The notes under the pieces: model-generated
Database searches by the model: none
Seen by the model: the letters and a program-made list of their open reading frames with translations, nothing else
What the model was told of the DNA's origin: nothing
Part shown: positions 17,991-25,891 of the stretch, piece by piece
Position numbering within the stretch: position 1 is the stretch's first letter
How the letters are laid out: each line of letters opens with the position of its first letter
From: Desulfosarcina alkanivorans
GTDB taxonomy: Bacteria; Desulfobacterota; Desulfobacteria; Desulfobacterales; Desulfosarcinaceae
Assembly: GCF_009688945.1 (NCBI RefSeq)
Contig: NZ_AP021874.1
Span: 6,200,001 to 6,264,000, forward strand
Length of the DNA stretch: 64,000 nucleotides
Reading direction: 5' to 3'
Program-made: the position numbers and the translations under genes

Positions 17991-18290
17991 GTTCTCAATC
18001 CCCCGATTGTCTGTTTGGCGTGGCCGACAACGACGACGCGAATGAAGCGCAATAGGTTTTAAAATTCCTTTTATGATAATGGGTTACATCGGATCTGCGA
18101 TGCGGCGACCTGGAGGGGTTGCCGCTTGACAATTCAACGGCAAATGTTACTCTCCTTGCCGGGGGATGTCAAGAAACCCGCAGCGGACCTGCCGGCAGCG
18201 AGTCGTGCCTCCGATGCGGATGGTGGCGTCGTCTCGGGACGTTAATTTTTGTCGGGCCCCCTAATCCCAACCACACAGGAACGGACCATC
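17991..18290. promoter_or_regulatory. divergent promoter region of eno and a coiled-coil protein
   Basis: About 300 bases between two diverging genes, so promoters for both must lie here. An AT-rich patch near 18050-18080 stands out. No strong palindrome was seen. Confidence 0.4.
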
Positions 18291-18698
18291 ATGAAACCGA
18301 ACGATTTGTATACCACCGCCCATCTGTTTGTGGCCGCCGTCCGCGTGCTGGACTATCGGGACGGCGCACCGCCGGCCCTGGAGGCCGTCTGCGGGCTGCT
18401 GGACTTCTCGGACGAAAAGGGCAGCTACCTGCTCAACCGGTTCAGGGAACAGGGCATTGTCGACACGGTGAAAAGCGGGTTCAATGACCGGATTGTCATC
18501 GCCGATCACCTGGCCATCGAGGACCTGCCCCGGGACGTCGAAGAGAGCCGGCTGGAACTGGAGTTGAAAAAGTTCAAAAAAGGCAAGGATACCATGAAAG
18601 AGAAGGTGGCCTCCATCAAGGCCCAGCAGGACCAGAAAAAACAGGACCTGTTCGCCGAAATCGAAAAGAAATTGAAACAGAAGATGGAAAAGAAGTAA
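18291..18698 (+). CDS. small winged-helix-like protein with C-terminal coiled coil
   Basis: A 135-residue cytoplasmic protein without a recognised family name. Residues 1-75 look like a compact helical/winged fold (ALEAVCGLLDFSDEKGSYLL, then REQGIVDTV and a short beta wing). Residues 85-135 are almost all charged helix (LELELKKFKKGKDTMKEKVA, ending KLKQKMEKK), a likely coiled coil for dimerisation. The ATG at 18291 follows CACAGGAACG; an in-frame start at 18249 has no ribosome site. It is convergent with the ABC transporter genes. Function unknown; a regulator or scaffold is possible. Confidence 0.65.
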   Translation: MKPNDLYTTAHLFVAAVRVLDYRDGAPPALEAVCGLLDFSDEKGSYLLNRFREQGIVDTVKSGFNDRIVIADHLAIEDLPRDVEESRLELELKKFKKGKDTMKEKVASIKAQQDQKKQDLFAEIEKKLKQKMEKK

Positions 18699-18717
18699 GT
18701 GCACCGATACCGCATTG

Positions 18718-19392
18718 TTATCTCTCTTCCGGCATCCGGCCGTCGGACACGGTGAGGACCCGGTGCACATGGGCGGCGCAGCGGTGGCTGTGGGTGACCA
18801 TGACGATGGTCATGCCTTCGCCGTTGAGGTCAGCGAACAGGTCCATCACCGCATCCGTGGTGCGGGTGTCCAGATTCCCCGTGGGCTCGTCGGCCAGCAG
18901 CACCGGCGGCGCGTTGACGATGGCCCGGGCGATGGCACAGCGCTCCTTTTCGCCGCCCGAGGCTTCTCCGGGAAGCCTTGCCTCCTTGCCCCCCAGTCCC
19001 ACCCGTTCCAGCGCGGCCAGGGCCCGGTGCCGTTTTTCCGATGCCGCCATGCGCACGGCGGCCAGGGGCAGCATGACGTTTTCCAGCAGGGTCAGGTAGG
19101 GGATCAGGTAAAAGCTCTGGAAGACAAACCCGAGGAATTCTCTTCTGAAATCGGCCCGCTGCTCCGACCTCAGATCGTAGACGTCGATGTCGTCCACCTT
19201 CAACGTGCCCGTGCTGGGGGTGTTCATGGCTCCCAGGATGGAGAGCAGGGTGGACTTGCCGGCACCCGACTCCCCCATGATTCCGACGAACTCGCCGCTG
19301 TTGATGGTAAAACTCACATCGGACAGGGCATGTACCGTTCCGGCGCCCCGGCCGTAAGATTTGCCCAGTTGACGGGCAGTGATGCTGCTCAT
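18718..19392 (-). CDS. ABC transporter ATP-binding protein (MacB/LolD class)
   Basis: A 224-residue ATPase that powers an FtsX-fold permease. Walker A is GESGAGKST, the signature is ASGGEKERCAIARAI (variant of LSGGQ), Walker B is PVLLADEPTGNLD, and the H-loop is VMVTHSH. The length and TGNLD box place it in the MacB/LolD/FtsE class. It is the last gene of a leftward set with the permease (12-base gap) and the DUF2318 protein, so it likely serves metal handling rather than lipoprotein sorting. AGGAGGAA precedes the ATG. Confidence 0.92.
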   Translation of the reverse strand: MSSITARQLGKSYGRGAGTVHALSDVSFTINSGEFVGIMGESGAGKSTLLSILGAMNTPSTGTLKVDDIDVYDLRSEQRADFRREFLGFVFQSFYLIPYLTLLENVMLPLAAVRMAASEKRHRALAALERVGLGGKEARLPGEASGGEKERCAIARAIVNAPPVLLADEPTGNLDTRTTDAVMDLFADLNGEGMTIVMVTHSHRCAAHVHRVLTVSDGRMPEER

Positions 19393-19404
19393 GGTGGGTT
19401 CCTC

Positions 19405-20562
19405 CTACAGGGACCGCAAGGCGGTGTTGGGATCCAGGCGTGCGGCCATGACCGCCGGATAGACGCTGGCCGAAAGGCCCACGACCATGGCCAGCAGCAC
19501 GGCGGCGCCGCACAGGGCCGGGTCCAGCGCAATCGATGCGTGGTCCAGGCCCGAAAACAAGCGGACGCCGGCATAGGTGGCAGCGGTGCCTGCCAGGTAG
19601 CCGATCAGGCCGGCCGGGCCGGACAGGATGGCCGCTTCGGAAAAGATGATGCCCATGACATGGCTTCTGCGAAAGCCCATGGCCCGGAAGATGCCGATCT
19701 CCTCCCTGCGCTCACGGACGCTGCTCATCATTGTGGTGAGCACCACCAGGCTGCCCACCAGGATCACGACGATGGACATGCCCAGGGAAAAGGTGCTGAA
19801 GCGGTGCAGGGTGGCCATGCGCCCCTTGACCACCTGCTGGATGGCCATGACCTTGGCATCGGGCAGGGCGCCGGCGATCTGGCTGACCATCTCGTCGATG
19901 GGGCAGGCGTTGCACAGGGCCGCCACTTCGACCATGGATATCTGACCCTGCCTGCCCAGTATGTCCTGGGCCGTGGTCAGTTCGGCAAACAGCAGGCTGT
20001 CGTCCTGGGAACCGGTGGCCTCGAGGATGCCGACCACGGGCATCCGTCGGCCGTTGACGGTGACCTCGCTGCCGATGGCCAGATTCAGTATGCGGGCGGT
20101 TTCCGCGCCGGCCAGCAGGCCGTCGGCGCCGGGCGGGCCGCCGTTGAGACGCCACCAGGGTTTGAGAATCCGGACACTTTCGAGGTCGATGCCCGCCAGC
20201 AGTACCCGCCGGCCGTTGGCCTCGACCACGCCCAGCAGGGTCGGGCCGGTAGCGGCGATATTGGCCGCGTTTTTGATCGTCCTCAGCCGCAGCAGGTCCT
20301 CCTGCCGGATCGGTTCCACGTCGAATGAGACGCCGCCCAGGTTGAGGCCGCCGTAGCTCAACTGCAGGTCCTCGGTTTTGGGCAGGACCAGGATGTTGGC
20401 GCCGTATCGCTCCATCTTGTGGCTGATTTCGGCGGTCATGGTGCGCACAAATCCGATCACCGCCACCATGGCGGCCACGCCCACCACCAGGCCGGTCATG
20501 ATAAAGCCGGCCTTGGCCTTGCGGCGCATCAGGTTTTTAAGAGATATATCAGTCAGATTCAT
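19405..20562 (-). CDS. FtsX-fold ABC transporter permease
   Basis: A 385-residue MacB-type permease: an N-terminal helix (AGFIMTGLVVGVAAMVAVIGF), a periplasmic domain of about 215 residues, then three helices (LGMSIVVILVGSLVVLTTMM, SEAAILSGPAGLIGYLAG, GAAVLLAMVVGLSASVYPA) and the conserved REEIGIFRAMGFRR loop that couples to the ATPase. A pair of Cys in NACPI may matter for metal or redox. Only one permease gene is present where related iron-linked systems have two, so it may homodimerise. It starts 3 bases after the DUF2318 gene ends. Confidence 0.9.
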   Translation of the reverse strand: MNLTDISLKNLMRRKAKAGFIMTGLVVGVAAMVAVIGFVRTMTAEISHKMERYGANILVLPKTEDLQLSYGGLNLGGVSFDVEPIRQEDLLRLRTIKNAANIAATGPTLLGVVEANGRRVLLAGIDLESVRILKPWWRLNGGPPGADGLLAGAETARILNLAIGSEVTVNGRRMPVVGILEATGSQDDSLLFAELTTAQDILGRQGQISMVEVAALCNACPIDEMVSQIAGALPDAKVMAIQQVVKGRMATLHRFSTFSLGMSIVVILVGSLVVLTTMMSSVRERREEIGIFRAMGFRRSHVMGIIFSEAAILSGPAGLIGYLAGTAATYAGVRLFSGLDHASIALDPALCGAAVLLAMVVGLSASVYPAVMAARLDPNTALRSL

Positions 20563-20565
20563 CGC

Positions 20566-21129
20566 TTATGCCTTCGGGGAAAAGTTGAAATAGGACCGGC
20601 CTTTCTTGAGATCCGCCACCCGGATGACCACCCGGTCATTCTCGATGGTTCGCGCCAGCGGTGCCGGATTGCAGCCTCCCTGGACCTCGTTGACCTTCAC
20701 CGATTCGAAGTGCCGGCCGCAATTGCGACAGACCATGTCGCCGCCTTCCTGGTAATACCCCTTGCCGGCCTGCCAGCAGACATCGCAGGCATCGAAGGCT
20801 GCACGGATGACGCCGTCGGTGCTTTTGAGGATGAAATAGCTGATGGTGATATTGCCGTCGGCGTATTGGAAATGACGGGCCTTGCCGTCGGCAAACATGC
20901 TGGCCGCGTAGGTGATGCGGCCGTCATCGGCCGTTGGCGTGTTGCCGGCTGCCGGTGTCCCCGGCGTGTTGGCGCCCGGAAAGAGGAACAGGCCCAGCCC
21001 GGCAGCTGCGGCGATGACGACGACGGCGGCGATGACGATGGGGGTCGGATTTTTTTTGCCGGCATTCATGACGATGGCTTTCTTGGTTTCGCGGGTGCTG
21101 TGGGTCGACGATTTTCTCTTGGCGGTCAT
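20566..21129 (-). CDS. DUF2318 Fe-S-containing membrane-anchored protein
   Basis: A 187-residue protein with a basic N-terminus, one membrane helix near residues 30-48 (PIVIAAVVVIAAAAGLGLFL) and a soluble domain outside. The domain has the DUF2318 marks: ITISYFILKSTDGVIRAAFDACDVC, then GGDMVCRNCGRHF and a final GGCNPAPL, giving CxxC...CxxC...C sets that bind metal or an Fe-S cluster. In Campylobacter, Yersinia and others this family sits with Ftr1/P19-type iron uptake and FtsX-type ABC genes; here Ftr1 and P19 are absent. The ATG at 21129 follows TGAGGATAA; Met at residue 20 is an alternative start. Confidence 0.85.
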   Translation of the reverse strand: MTAKRKSSTHSTRETKKAIVMNAGKKNPTPIVIAAVVVIAAAAGLGLFLFPGANTPGTPAAGNTPTADDGRITYAASMFADGKARHFQYADGNITISYFILKSTDGVIRAAFDACDVCWQAGKGYYQEGGDMVCRNCGRHFESVKVNEVQGGCNPAPLARTIENDRVVIRVADLKKGRSYFNFSPKA

Positions 21130-21393
21130 GGCGGTTATCCTCAATGATCGATAATGATTGATTTTATGGAGTTGTATTGACAGGCCACGTCGGCAGCGCG
21201 CCGCCTGAAGGCTGAAATCAGCCGGATCCAATGCCGGATCATCCGGCTGGCGATCATAGCGGCGTGGACGCGGACGGCTTGCGGTTCATTTGATGGGAAC
21301 CGGTGCCGGCGACGGGATTGAAGACCGGGGCGCAACGCGTGGTGCGGGTGTTCAGCGGCCCCCCTTCAACCGGTCAGGCGAAAAGACATGACG

Positions 21394-21834
21394 TCAACAG
21401 ATGAAACGGCAGGTTTTCAGATAAAGCGCCGGGGGGTTGAACCCGGGATCGGTATCGATCCGAAAATGGTGCGCTTTGAATGCTCGGGTGTCCCCTGCCG
21501 GATGAGCGGTATCCGGCAGCAGGGTGGTCGGGTTGACGGGAAATTTCTGTGGGGTCTGGATGAATGCGGCAACCGGGGCCGGCAGGCTGCCGGCGGACAT
21601 GTGGCATGGGGATGACCCCGACGGACCGCAGCAACCGGCTTTCATGCCGGTAGCGCTTCCGGCGGTCGCGGCCGACATATGGGCCGAAGCCCTGCAGCAA
21701 CAGCACTGGCTGTCGCATTCTGCGAAGGTGTCAACGGCGGCCAGGAGGGGACTTGCCGACAGCGCCGCCGTTAACACCAGGCAGAAGACGACGGCCAGTG
21801 TTGAAGGCCGTTCAGAGGATCGGAAGCATCTCAT
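21394..21834 (-). CDS. exported cysteine-rich small protein
   Basis: A 146-residue protein with a signal peptide (PSTLAVVFCLVLTAALSA, cleavage after LLA) and a CDSQCCCCRAS cluster followed by GCCGPSGSSPCHMSAG. Histidine and methionine are also common. Such clusters suggest binding of copper or other soft metals in the periplasm, and it sits directly upstream of the DUF2318/FtsX/ATPase genes in the same direction. No known domain was recognised. The ATG at 21832-21834 follows AGGGTGG. The second half (ALYLKTCRFIC end) is unremarkable. Metal binding is an inference. Confidence 0.65.
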   Translation of the reverse strand: MRCFRSSERPSTLAVVFCLVLTAALSASPLLAAVDTFAECDSQCCCCRASAHMSAATAGSATGMKAGCCGPSGSSPCHMSAGSLPAPVAAFIQTPQKFPVNPTTLLPDTAHPAGDTRAFKAHHFRIDTDPGFNPPALYLKTCRFIC

Positions 21835-21909
21835 GCCGGCCACCCTAAAATAGATACCACAATGTGTCAACCCAAAAACGCATGGCCGTGTCCCGGGTCA
21901 CCAGCCCCG

Positions 21910-22818
21910 CTACCGAAAGCCGGGGTGAACGGTCATCCGGTCCTGTACCGGTCCCGACGGGGGCGTCTCCGGTTCAGGGATTCGTGCGAGCCGGCCCGCC
22001 TGCCCATCGATGATCAGATGCTCCAGAAGCGCGAGCCTTCGATCCGGCGTCAGGCCGCGGTGCAGCCGTTCGAAAAGCAGGGCCTGAGGATGTTCTTCAA
22101 GGGTCCGCCAGTAAAATTCGATCAGTGCCTCCGGGCGGCAATCCGATCGTTTCAGCATCATCAGGGCGATGGACGCGGCCCGTCGTTCCTCCGTCTGGCT
22201 GTAATGCCGCTCCCCGGGCCCCAGGTCCCGTGCCTCGATGTAGGCCAGTTTCATCCAATCCACCGCGCCAAGGTTCACGGCCCCCTGGCTGGCAATCATC
22301 AGTGCCGTCGATCCTGCCAGTGAACCGAGTTGAAACAGCAGGCTGGAAATCATGTTGAAACGGACCGGGTCGGTGTGGCGTGCCAGGTCATGGGCGATTT
22401 CGCAGGCCAGCAGCCCCGCCAGTTCATCTTCGTTTCGTACGGCGTCGTAGAGCCCGGACCAGACAAAAATACGGTTGCCCGGGACGGCCCGGACATCGAC
22501 GATCTCCGGGGCGTCCAGCAGATGCACCTGCCAGTGGGCATATCCGGCGCCCGCCGCGCGGGAAAGATGGTCGACGATGCGCGCCAGCTGGGTGATGCGC
22601 CCCGTGTCCCCGGAAAGGGTGTACGTTTTGTCGAAATCGGCATAGAGCCAATTCCCCAGCCGGGTCTCCCCGGAAGCAAGCGGCAGGTCTTCCGGTATGT
22701 CGCCATGGGAGAGATTCATGGGCTTGACCGTACAGGCGGACAGGATCATCCATACCGCCAGCAGGGATGCCACCCTGAGCCGGTTGACTCGCCGCTGTCC
22801 GAATGCGCTTCTGCTCAC
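21910..22818 (-). CDS. M48-like lipoprotein with altered zinc motif
   Basis: A 302-residue protein. The start is GTG at 22816-22818, since AGGGAGGT lies 7 bases upstream. The lipobox is MILSAC with Cys29, so it is a lipoprotein. The fold is that of M48 peptidases (BepA/LoiP type): VHLLDAPEIVDVRAVPGNRIFV is the 'v.v.dspe.NAfa.pgg.ifv' segment, followed by GLYDAVRNEDELAGLLA and then CEIAHDLARH, where the family has HExxH. Cys139 replaces the first zinc histidine; Glu140 and His143 remain. A later ERRAASIAL helix matches the third-ligand region. It may be inactive, or use Cys to bind metal. It stands alone between the Cys-rich gene and hcpR. Confidence 0.78.
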   Translation of the reverse strand: MSRSAFGQRRVNRLRVASLLAVWMILSACTVKPMNLSHGDIPEDLPLASGETRLGNWLYADFDKTYTLSGDTGRITQLARIVDHLSRAAGAGYAHWQVHLLDAPEIVDVRAVPGNRIFVWSGLYDAVRNEDELAGLLACEIAHDLARHTDPVRFNMISSLLFQLGSLAGSTALMIASQGAVNLGAVDWMKLAYIEARDLGPGERHYSQTEERRAASIALMMLKRSDCRPEALIEFYWRTLEEHPQALLFERLHRGLTPDRRLALLEHLIIDGQAGRLARIPEPETPPSGPVQDRMTVHPGFR

Positions 22819-22903
22819 AGGCAACACCTCCCTGGTTCCCAAGCCCTCCAGCTCTGGACCTTTCAGGGGTGAACCGAAATCTTCGGCGCCGTCGGCCGGT
22901 TTT

Positions 22904-23593
22904 CTACTCGGCCAGCTTGCCGGCAGCCGACAGATCTTTCAGCCCGGGGATGTCCATCAGGTGGATCTCTTTGCCTTCGACCCGGATCAGGCGCTGGGCC
23001 GACATCTTGGCGAAAATCCGGGACAGGGTTTCCGGTATGGTGCCCAGCAGGCTGGCCAGCTGCCCTTTGGAGATGGTCAGCCTGACCCGGTCCGACTGCT
23101 CCTGTTCCTCAGCCAGAACGGTCAGGTAGGATGCCAGACGGGAGGGGACCTCCTTCAAACTCAGGTTTTCAATCTGCACGGTGAACTGCCTCAGCCGCAT
23201 GGACAGTTCGGCGAGCATGTTCATGGACAGGGACGGGTGCGCGGCGATCAGGTGGACAAACGCCGTCCTGGGCAGATAGAGAACATGGCTTTTGACCAGG
23301 GCCTGGGCGTTGGCCGGAAACCGGGAGCCGGAAAAGACCGGCACTTCGCCGAAGGGGTTGCCGGGCCCATAGATGTGCAGGATCTGCTCTTTGCCCTCCA
23401 TGGAGGTTTTGAAAATCTTGACCTGCCCGTCGGCGACGATGTAGAATCCGTCCGCCTCGTCGCCCTCCATGAAGATGGCCTCGCCCCGCTTATACCGGCG
23501 GTCAACGGTGATGACGCTGATTTCGTCGAGCTGCTGTTCCGACAGCCCCTTGAAAAGCGGGGTGTCCGCCAGGGTCCGGCTTATTTTTTTCAT
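22904..23593 (-). CDS. hcpR: Crp/Fnr family regulator, HcpR-like
   Basis: A 229-residue transcription factor: N-terminal cyclic-nucleotide-like sensor domain (residues 12-125; LFKGLSEQQLDEISV, GPGNPFGEVPVFSG), a long dimer helix (LSMNMLAELSMRLRQFTVQI) and a C-terminal winged helix with the recognition helix in LASLLGTIPETLSRIFAKM. There are no N-terminal cysteines for an Fe-S cluster, which fits HcpR proteins that use heme or other means to sense NO. It is divergent from hcp, and TTGAC-N4-GTCAA boxes of the HcpR type lie between, so the name rests on context and motif. It likely activates hcp under nitrosative stress. Confidence 0.8.
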   Translation of the reverse strand: MKKISRTLADTPLFKGLSEQQLDEISVITVDRRYKRGEAIFMEGDEADGFYIVADGQVKIFKTSMEGKEQILHIYGPGNPFGEVPVFSGSRFPANAQALVKSHVLYLPRTAFVHLIAAHPSLSMNMLAELSMRLRQFTVQIENLSLKEVPSRLASYLTVLAEEQEQSDRVRLTISKGQLASLLGTIPETLSRIFAKMSAQRLIRVEGKEIHLMDIPGLKDLSAAGKLAE

Positions 23594-23808
23594 TTGGTAT
23601 TATCCCTCGAGCAGCCGGCCGGCCGCCAGACCTTTTTGGGTTTCCGGGGTTGCATGCTTATTATCTGCCATTAACATTATGGTCGAAACGCATCTGGCGA
23701 TGAAATCCTGTCATGCGGCGTCTGCCCGACCCTCCCTTTTTCCGGGCCGGTTCCTTTATTTTTTAAAGAATCGCTATTGTTTTCAAAGTGATAAGTTAAC
23801 TTGAATTC

Positions 23809-23822
23809 TTGATGTAAGTCAA
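23809..23822 (+). promoter_or_regulatory. HcpR-type box 1
   Basis: TTGATGTAAGTCAA matches TTGAC-N4-GTCAA with one change. Its centre (23815.5) is 29.5 bases from the first base of TATGGT (23845-23850), the spacing of a class II Crp/Fnr promoter reading toward hcp. Confidence 0.6.
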
Positions 23823-23903
23823 GGCGGTTTGACCGGCAACGACGTATGGTTGGCGCGCCATCGACACACGGCAAGGGGCGCAGAATCCAGAAAACCCAAA
23901 ATC

Positions 23904-23917
23904 TTGACCCAGGTCAA
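23904..23917 (+). promoter_or_regulatory. HcpR-type box 2, perfect palindrome
   Basis: TTGACCCAGGTCAA is a full match to the TTGAC-N4-GTCAA motif described for HcpR in sulfate reducers, and with flanking C and G the 16-mer 23903-23918 has matching 7-bp arms. The centre is 23910.5. TATAAG at 23940-23945 starts exactly 29.5 bases on, so with a start site near 23952 the box is at -41.5. Confidence 0.8.
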
Positions 23918-23939
23918 GGACAATGCCAACCGGAAAGGA

Positions 23940-23945
23940 TATAAG
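23940..23945 (+). promoter_or_regulatory. -10 hexamer of the hcp promoter
   Basis: TATAAG, placed at -12 to -7 if transcription begins near 23952. That start would leave out the upstream in-frame ATG at 23946 and so supports translation of hcp from 24036. It also leaves a weak hairpin (23951-23969, CAGCTTTTT against AAAAAGCTG, then TTTT) at the very 5' end of the mRNA. Confidence 0.6.
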
Positions 23946-24035
23946 ATGATCAGCTTTTTGAAAAAGCTGTTTTACAGCAATGACACCCGTTCCAATGACG
24001 ATATCCAGGACCCCCAACATCAAGGAGGAGACACC

Positions 24036-25664
24036 ATGTTTTGTTTTCAATGCGAGCAGACAGCCAAAGGCGAAGGATGCACCAAGATCGGCGTATGTGG
24101 CAAGCAGCCCGATGTGGCCGCCCTTCAGGACCTTCTCGTTTATGCGGTAAAAGGCATCGCCCAGGTGGCGGTGGAAGGGGCCAGGGTCAATGTCAGCGAC
24201 CCGGCCGTCGACCAGTTCACCAATGAAGCCATCTTTTCCACCCTGACCAATGTGGATTTCGATCCGGCCCGTTTCGTCACCCTGGTCAAGGACGCGGCCA
24301 CCCATCGCGACGCCCTCAAGGCCAAGGTAAAGGCTGCCGGCGGCAATGTGGCTTTTGCCGACGGCCCGGCGACCTTCACGCCTGCGGCCGACCAGGCCGG
24401 CATGGTGGCCCAGGGCGAAACGGTCGGCATCAAAGCCGACGCCACCGTCAACCCGGACATCCTCTCCCTGCGTGAACTGATCGTATACGGGATCAAAGGT
24501 TTGGCCGCCTATGCCGACCACGCCCGGATCCTCGGCCAGCAGGACGATCGGATTTCTGCCTATATCTACGAGGCCATGGCCGCCACCCTGGACAACAGCC
24601 TGGGGGTCGACGACTACGTGGGCCTGGCCCTCAAGTGCGGCGAGGTGAACATGCGGGCCATGGAACTGCTGGATGCGGGCAACACCGGCACTTACGGCCA
24701 TCCCGTGCCGACACCGGTTCCGCTGGGCGCCAAAAAAGGCAAGGCCATCCTCGTTTCCGGCCACGACCTCAAGGACCTGGAGGACATCCTGAAGCAGACC
24801 GAAGGCAAAGGTATCAACGTTTACACCCACGGCGAAATGCTGCCCTGCCACGGCTACCCGGAATTGAAGAAGTACGGCCATTTCTACGGCCACTACGGCA
24901 CGGCCTGGCAGAACCAGGCCAAAGAGTTCGACGCGTTTCCCGGCGCCATCGTCATGACCACCAACTGCATACAGAAACCCCGGGAGTCCTACCAGGGGAA
25001 CATCTTCACCACCGGCCTGGTCGGGTGGCCCGGCGTCACCCACATCGTCGACAAGGACTTCACCCCGGCCATCAACCGGTCCCTGGAACTGCCCGGTTTC
25101 CCGGAAGACACCCCGGGCAAGCAGGTCATGGTCGGTTTTGCCAGAAACGCCGTCATGGGCGTGGCTCCCACGGTCATCGAGGCGGTCAAGAACAAAGCCA
25201 TTCGTCACTTCTTCCTGGTGGGCGGCTGCGACGGTGCCAAACCGGGCCGCGACTACTACACCGAACTGGTCGAAAAGATTCCCCAGGACTGTGTCGTGCT
25301 GACCCTGGCCTGCGGCAAGTTCCGCTTTTTCGACAAGGACCTGGGCGACATCGGCGGTATTCCGCGTCTGCTGGATGTGGGCCAGTGCAACGATGCCTAC
25401 TCGGCCATCCAGATCGCCGTGGCCCTGGCCGGGGCCTTCGACTGCGGCGTCAACGACCTGCCGCTGTCCATGATTCTTTCCTGGTATGAGCAGAAGGCCT
25501 GCGTGATCCTGCTTTCCCTGCTGCACCTGGGCATCAGGAACATCCGCCTGGGACCCAGCCTGCCGGCCTTCATTACGCCCAACGTGCTGGACGTGCTGGT
25601 GAAAAACTTCAACATCATGCCCATCGGGACGCCGGATGAGGACCTGAAGGCGATATTAGGGTAG
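24036..25664 (+). CDS. hcp: hydroxylamine reductase / hybrid-cluster protein, class I
   Basis: A 542-residue cytoplasmic iron-sulfur protein that reduces hydroxylamine and, in several bacteria, NO. The N-terminal [4Fe-4S] ligands are C3, C6, C15 and C21 (MFCFQCEQTAKGEGCTKIGV), as in Desulfovibrio. Hybrid-cluster ligand regions are visible: ILVSGHDL, NVYTHGEMLPCHGYPEL, VMTTNCIQKP, LVGGCDGAKPGRDYY, LTLACGKFRFF and SMILSWYEQKA. Length is normal. The ATG at 24036 follows AAGGAGGAG and starts the conserved MFCFQC. An upstream in-frame ATG at 23946 also has a ribosome-like site, but would add 30 unusual residues. It leads an operon with the HD and ferredoxin genes. Confidence 0.97.
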   Translation: MFCFQCEQTAKGEGCTKIGVCGKQPDVAALQDLLVYAVKGIAQVAVEGARVNVSDPAVDQFTNEAIFSTLTNVDFDPARFVTLVKDAATHRDALKAKVKAAGGNVAFADGPATFTPAADQAGMVAQGETVGIKADATVNPDILSLRELIVYGIKGLAAYADHARILGQQDDRISAYIYEAMAATLDNSLGVDDYVGLALKCGEVNMRAMELLDAGNTGTYGHPVPTPVPLGAKKGKAILVSGHDLKDLEDILKQTEGKGINVYTHGEMLPCHGYPELKKYGHFYGHYGTAWQNQAKEFDAFPGAIVMTTNCIQKPRESYQGNIFTTGLVGWPGVTHIVDKDFTPAINRSLELPGFPEDTPGKQVMVGFARNAVMGVAPTVIEAVKNKAIRHFFLVGGCDGAKPGRDYYTELVEKIPQDCVVLTLACGKFRFFDKDLGDIGGIPRLLDVGQCNDAYSAIQIAVALAGAFDCGVNDLPLSMILSWYEQKACVILLSLLHLGIRNIRLGPSLPAFITPNVLDVLVKNFNIMPIGTPDEDLKAILG

Positions 25665-25700
25665 TCGACTGCGCGACGGCAGGCCTTTTGAGAGAGAATC

Positions 25701-25722
25701 GGCTGCCGGGTAACCGGCAGCC
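25701..25722 (+). terminator. hairpin after hcp
   Basis: GGCTGCCGG (25701-25709) and CCGGCAGCC (25714-25722) enclose a GTAA loop. Only ATTCAATT follows, so termination may be partial, letting the HD and ferredoxin genes be read from the hcp promoter at a lower level. Confidence 0.65.
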
Positions 25723-25891
25723 ATTCAATTAACCTGAATCACAATGCTTTTTTGAGATTTGGATATTGTAATTTGGAATTTATTTGGAAACGGTTATTTT
25801 AGATTTTGGTGCTTGCATTTCGTTATTTGCGGCCTACGTTTTTTCAACCGCACCGGTATAACCGGGTCAGACCTAAATACGGAGAACGATT

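Noticed and set aside
18715..20328. 537-codon plus-strand frame
   Set aside because: Lies wholly antisense to the ABC ATPase and FtsX permease genes; His/Gly/Gln-rich composition is that of a shadow frame.
23951..23973. Possible riboswitch or strong attenuator at the 5' end of hcp mRNA
   Set aside because: The inverted repeat is mostly A-T with almost no loop; after opening the loop only about 7 bp remain. Too weak to call as a terminator or riboswitch.
23796..25526. 576-codon minus-strand frame
   Set aside because: Antisense to hcp, which has clear motifs throughout; Val/Gly/His-rich, no domain.
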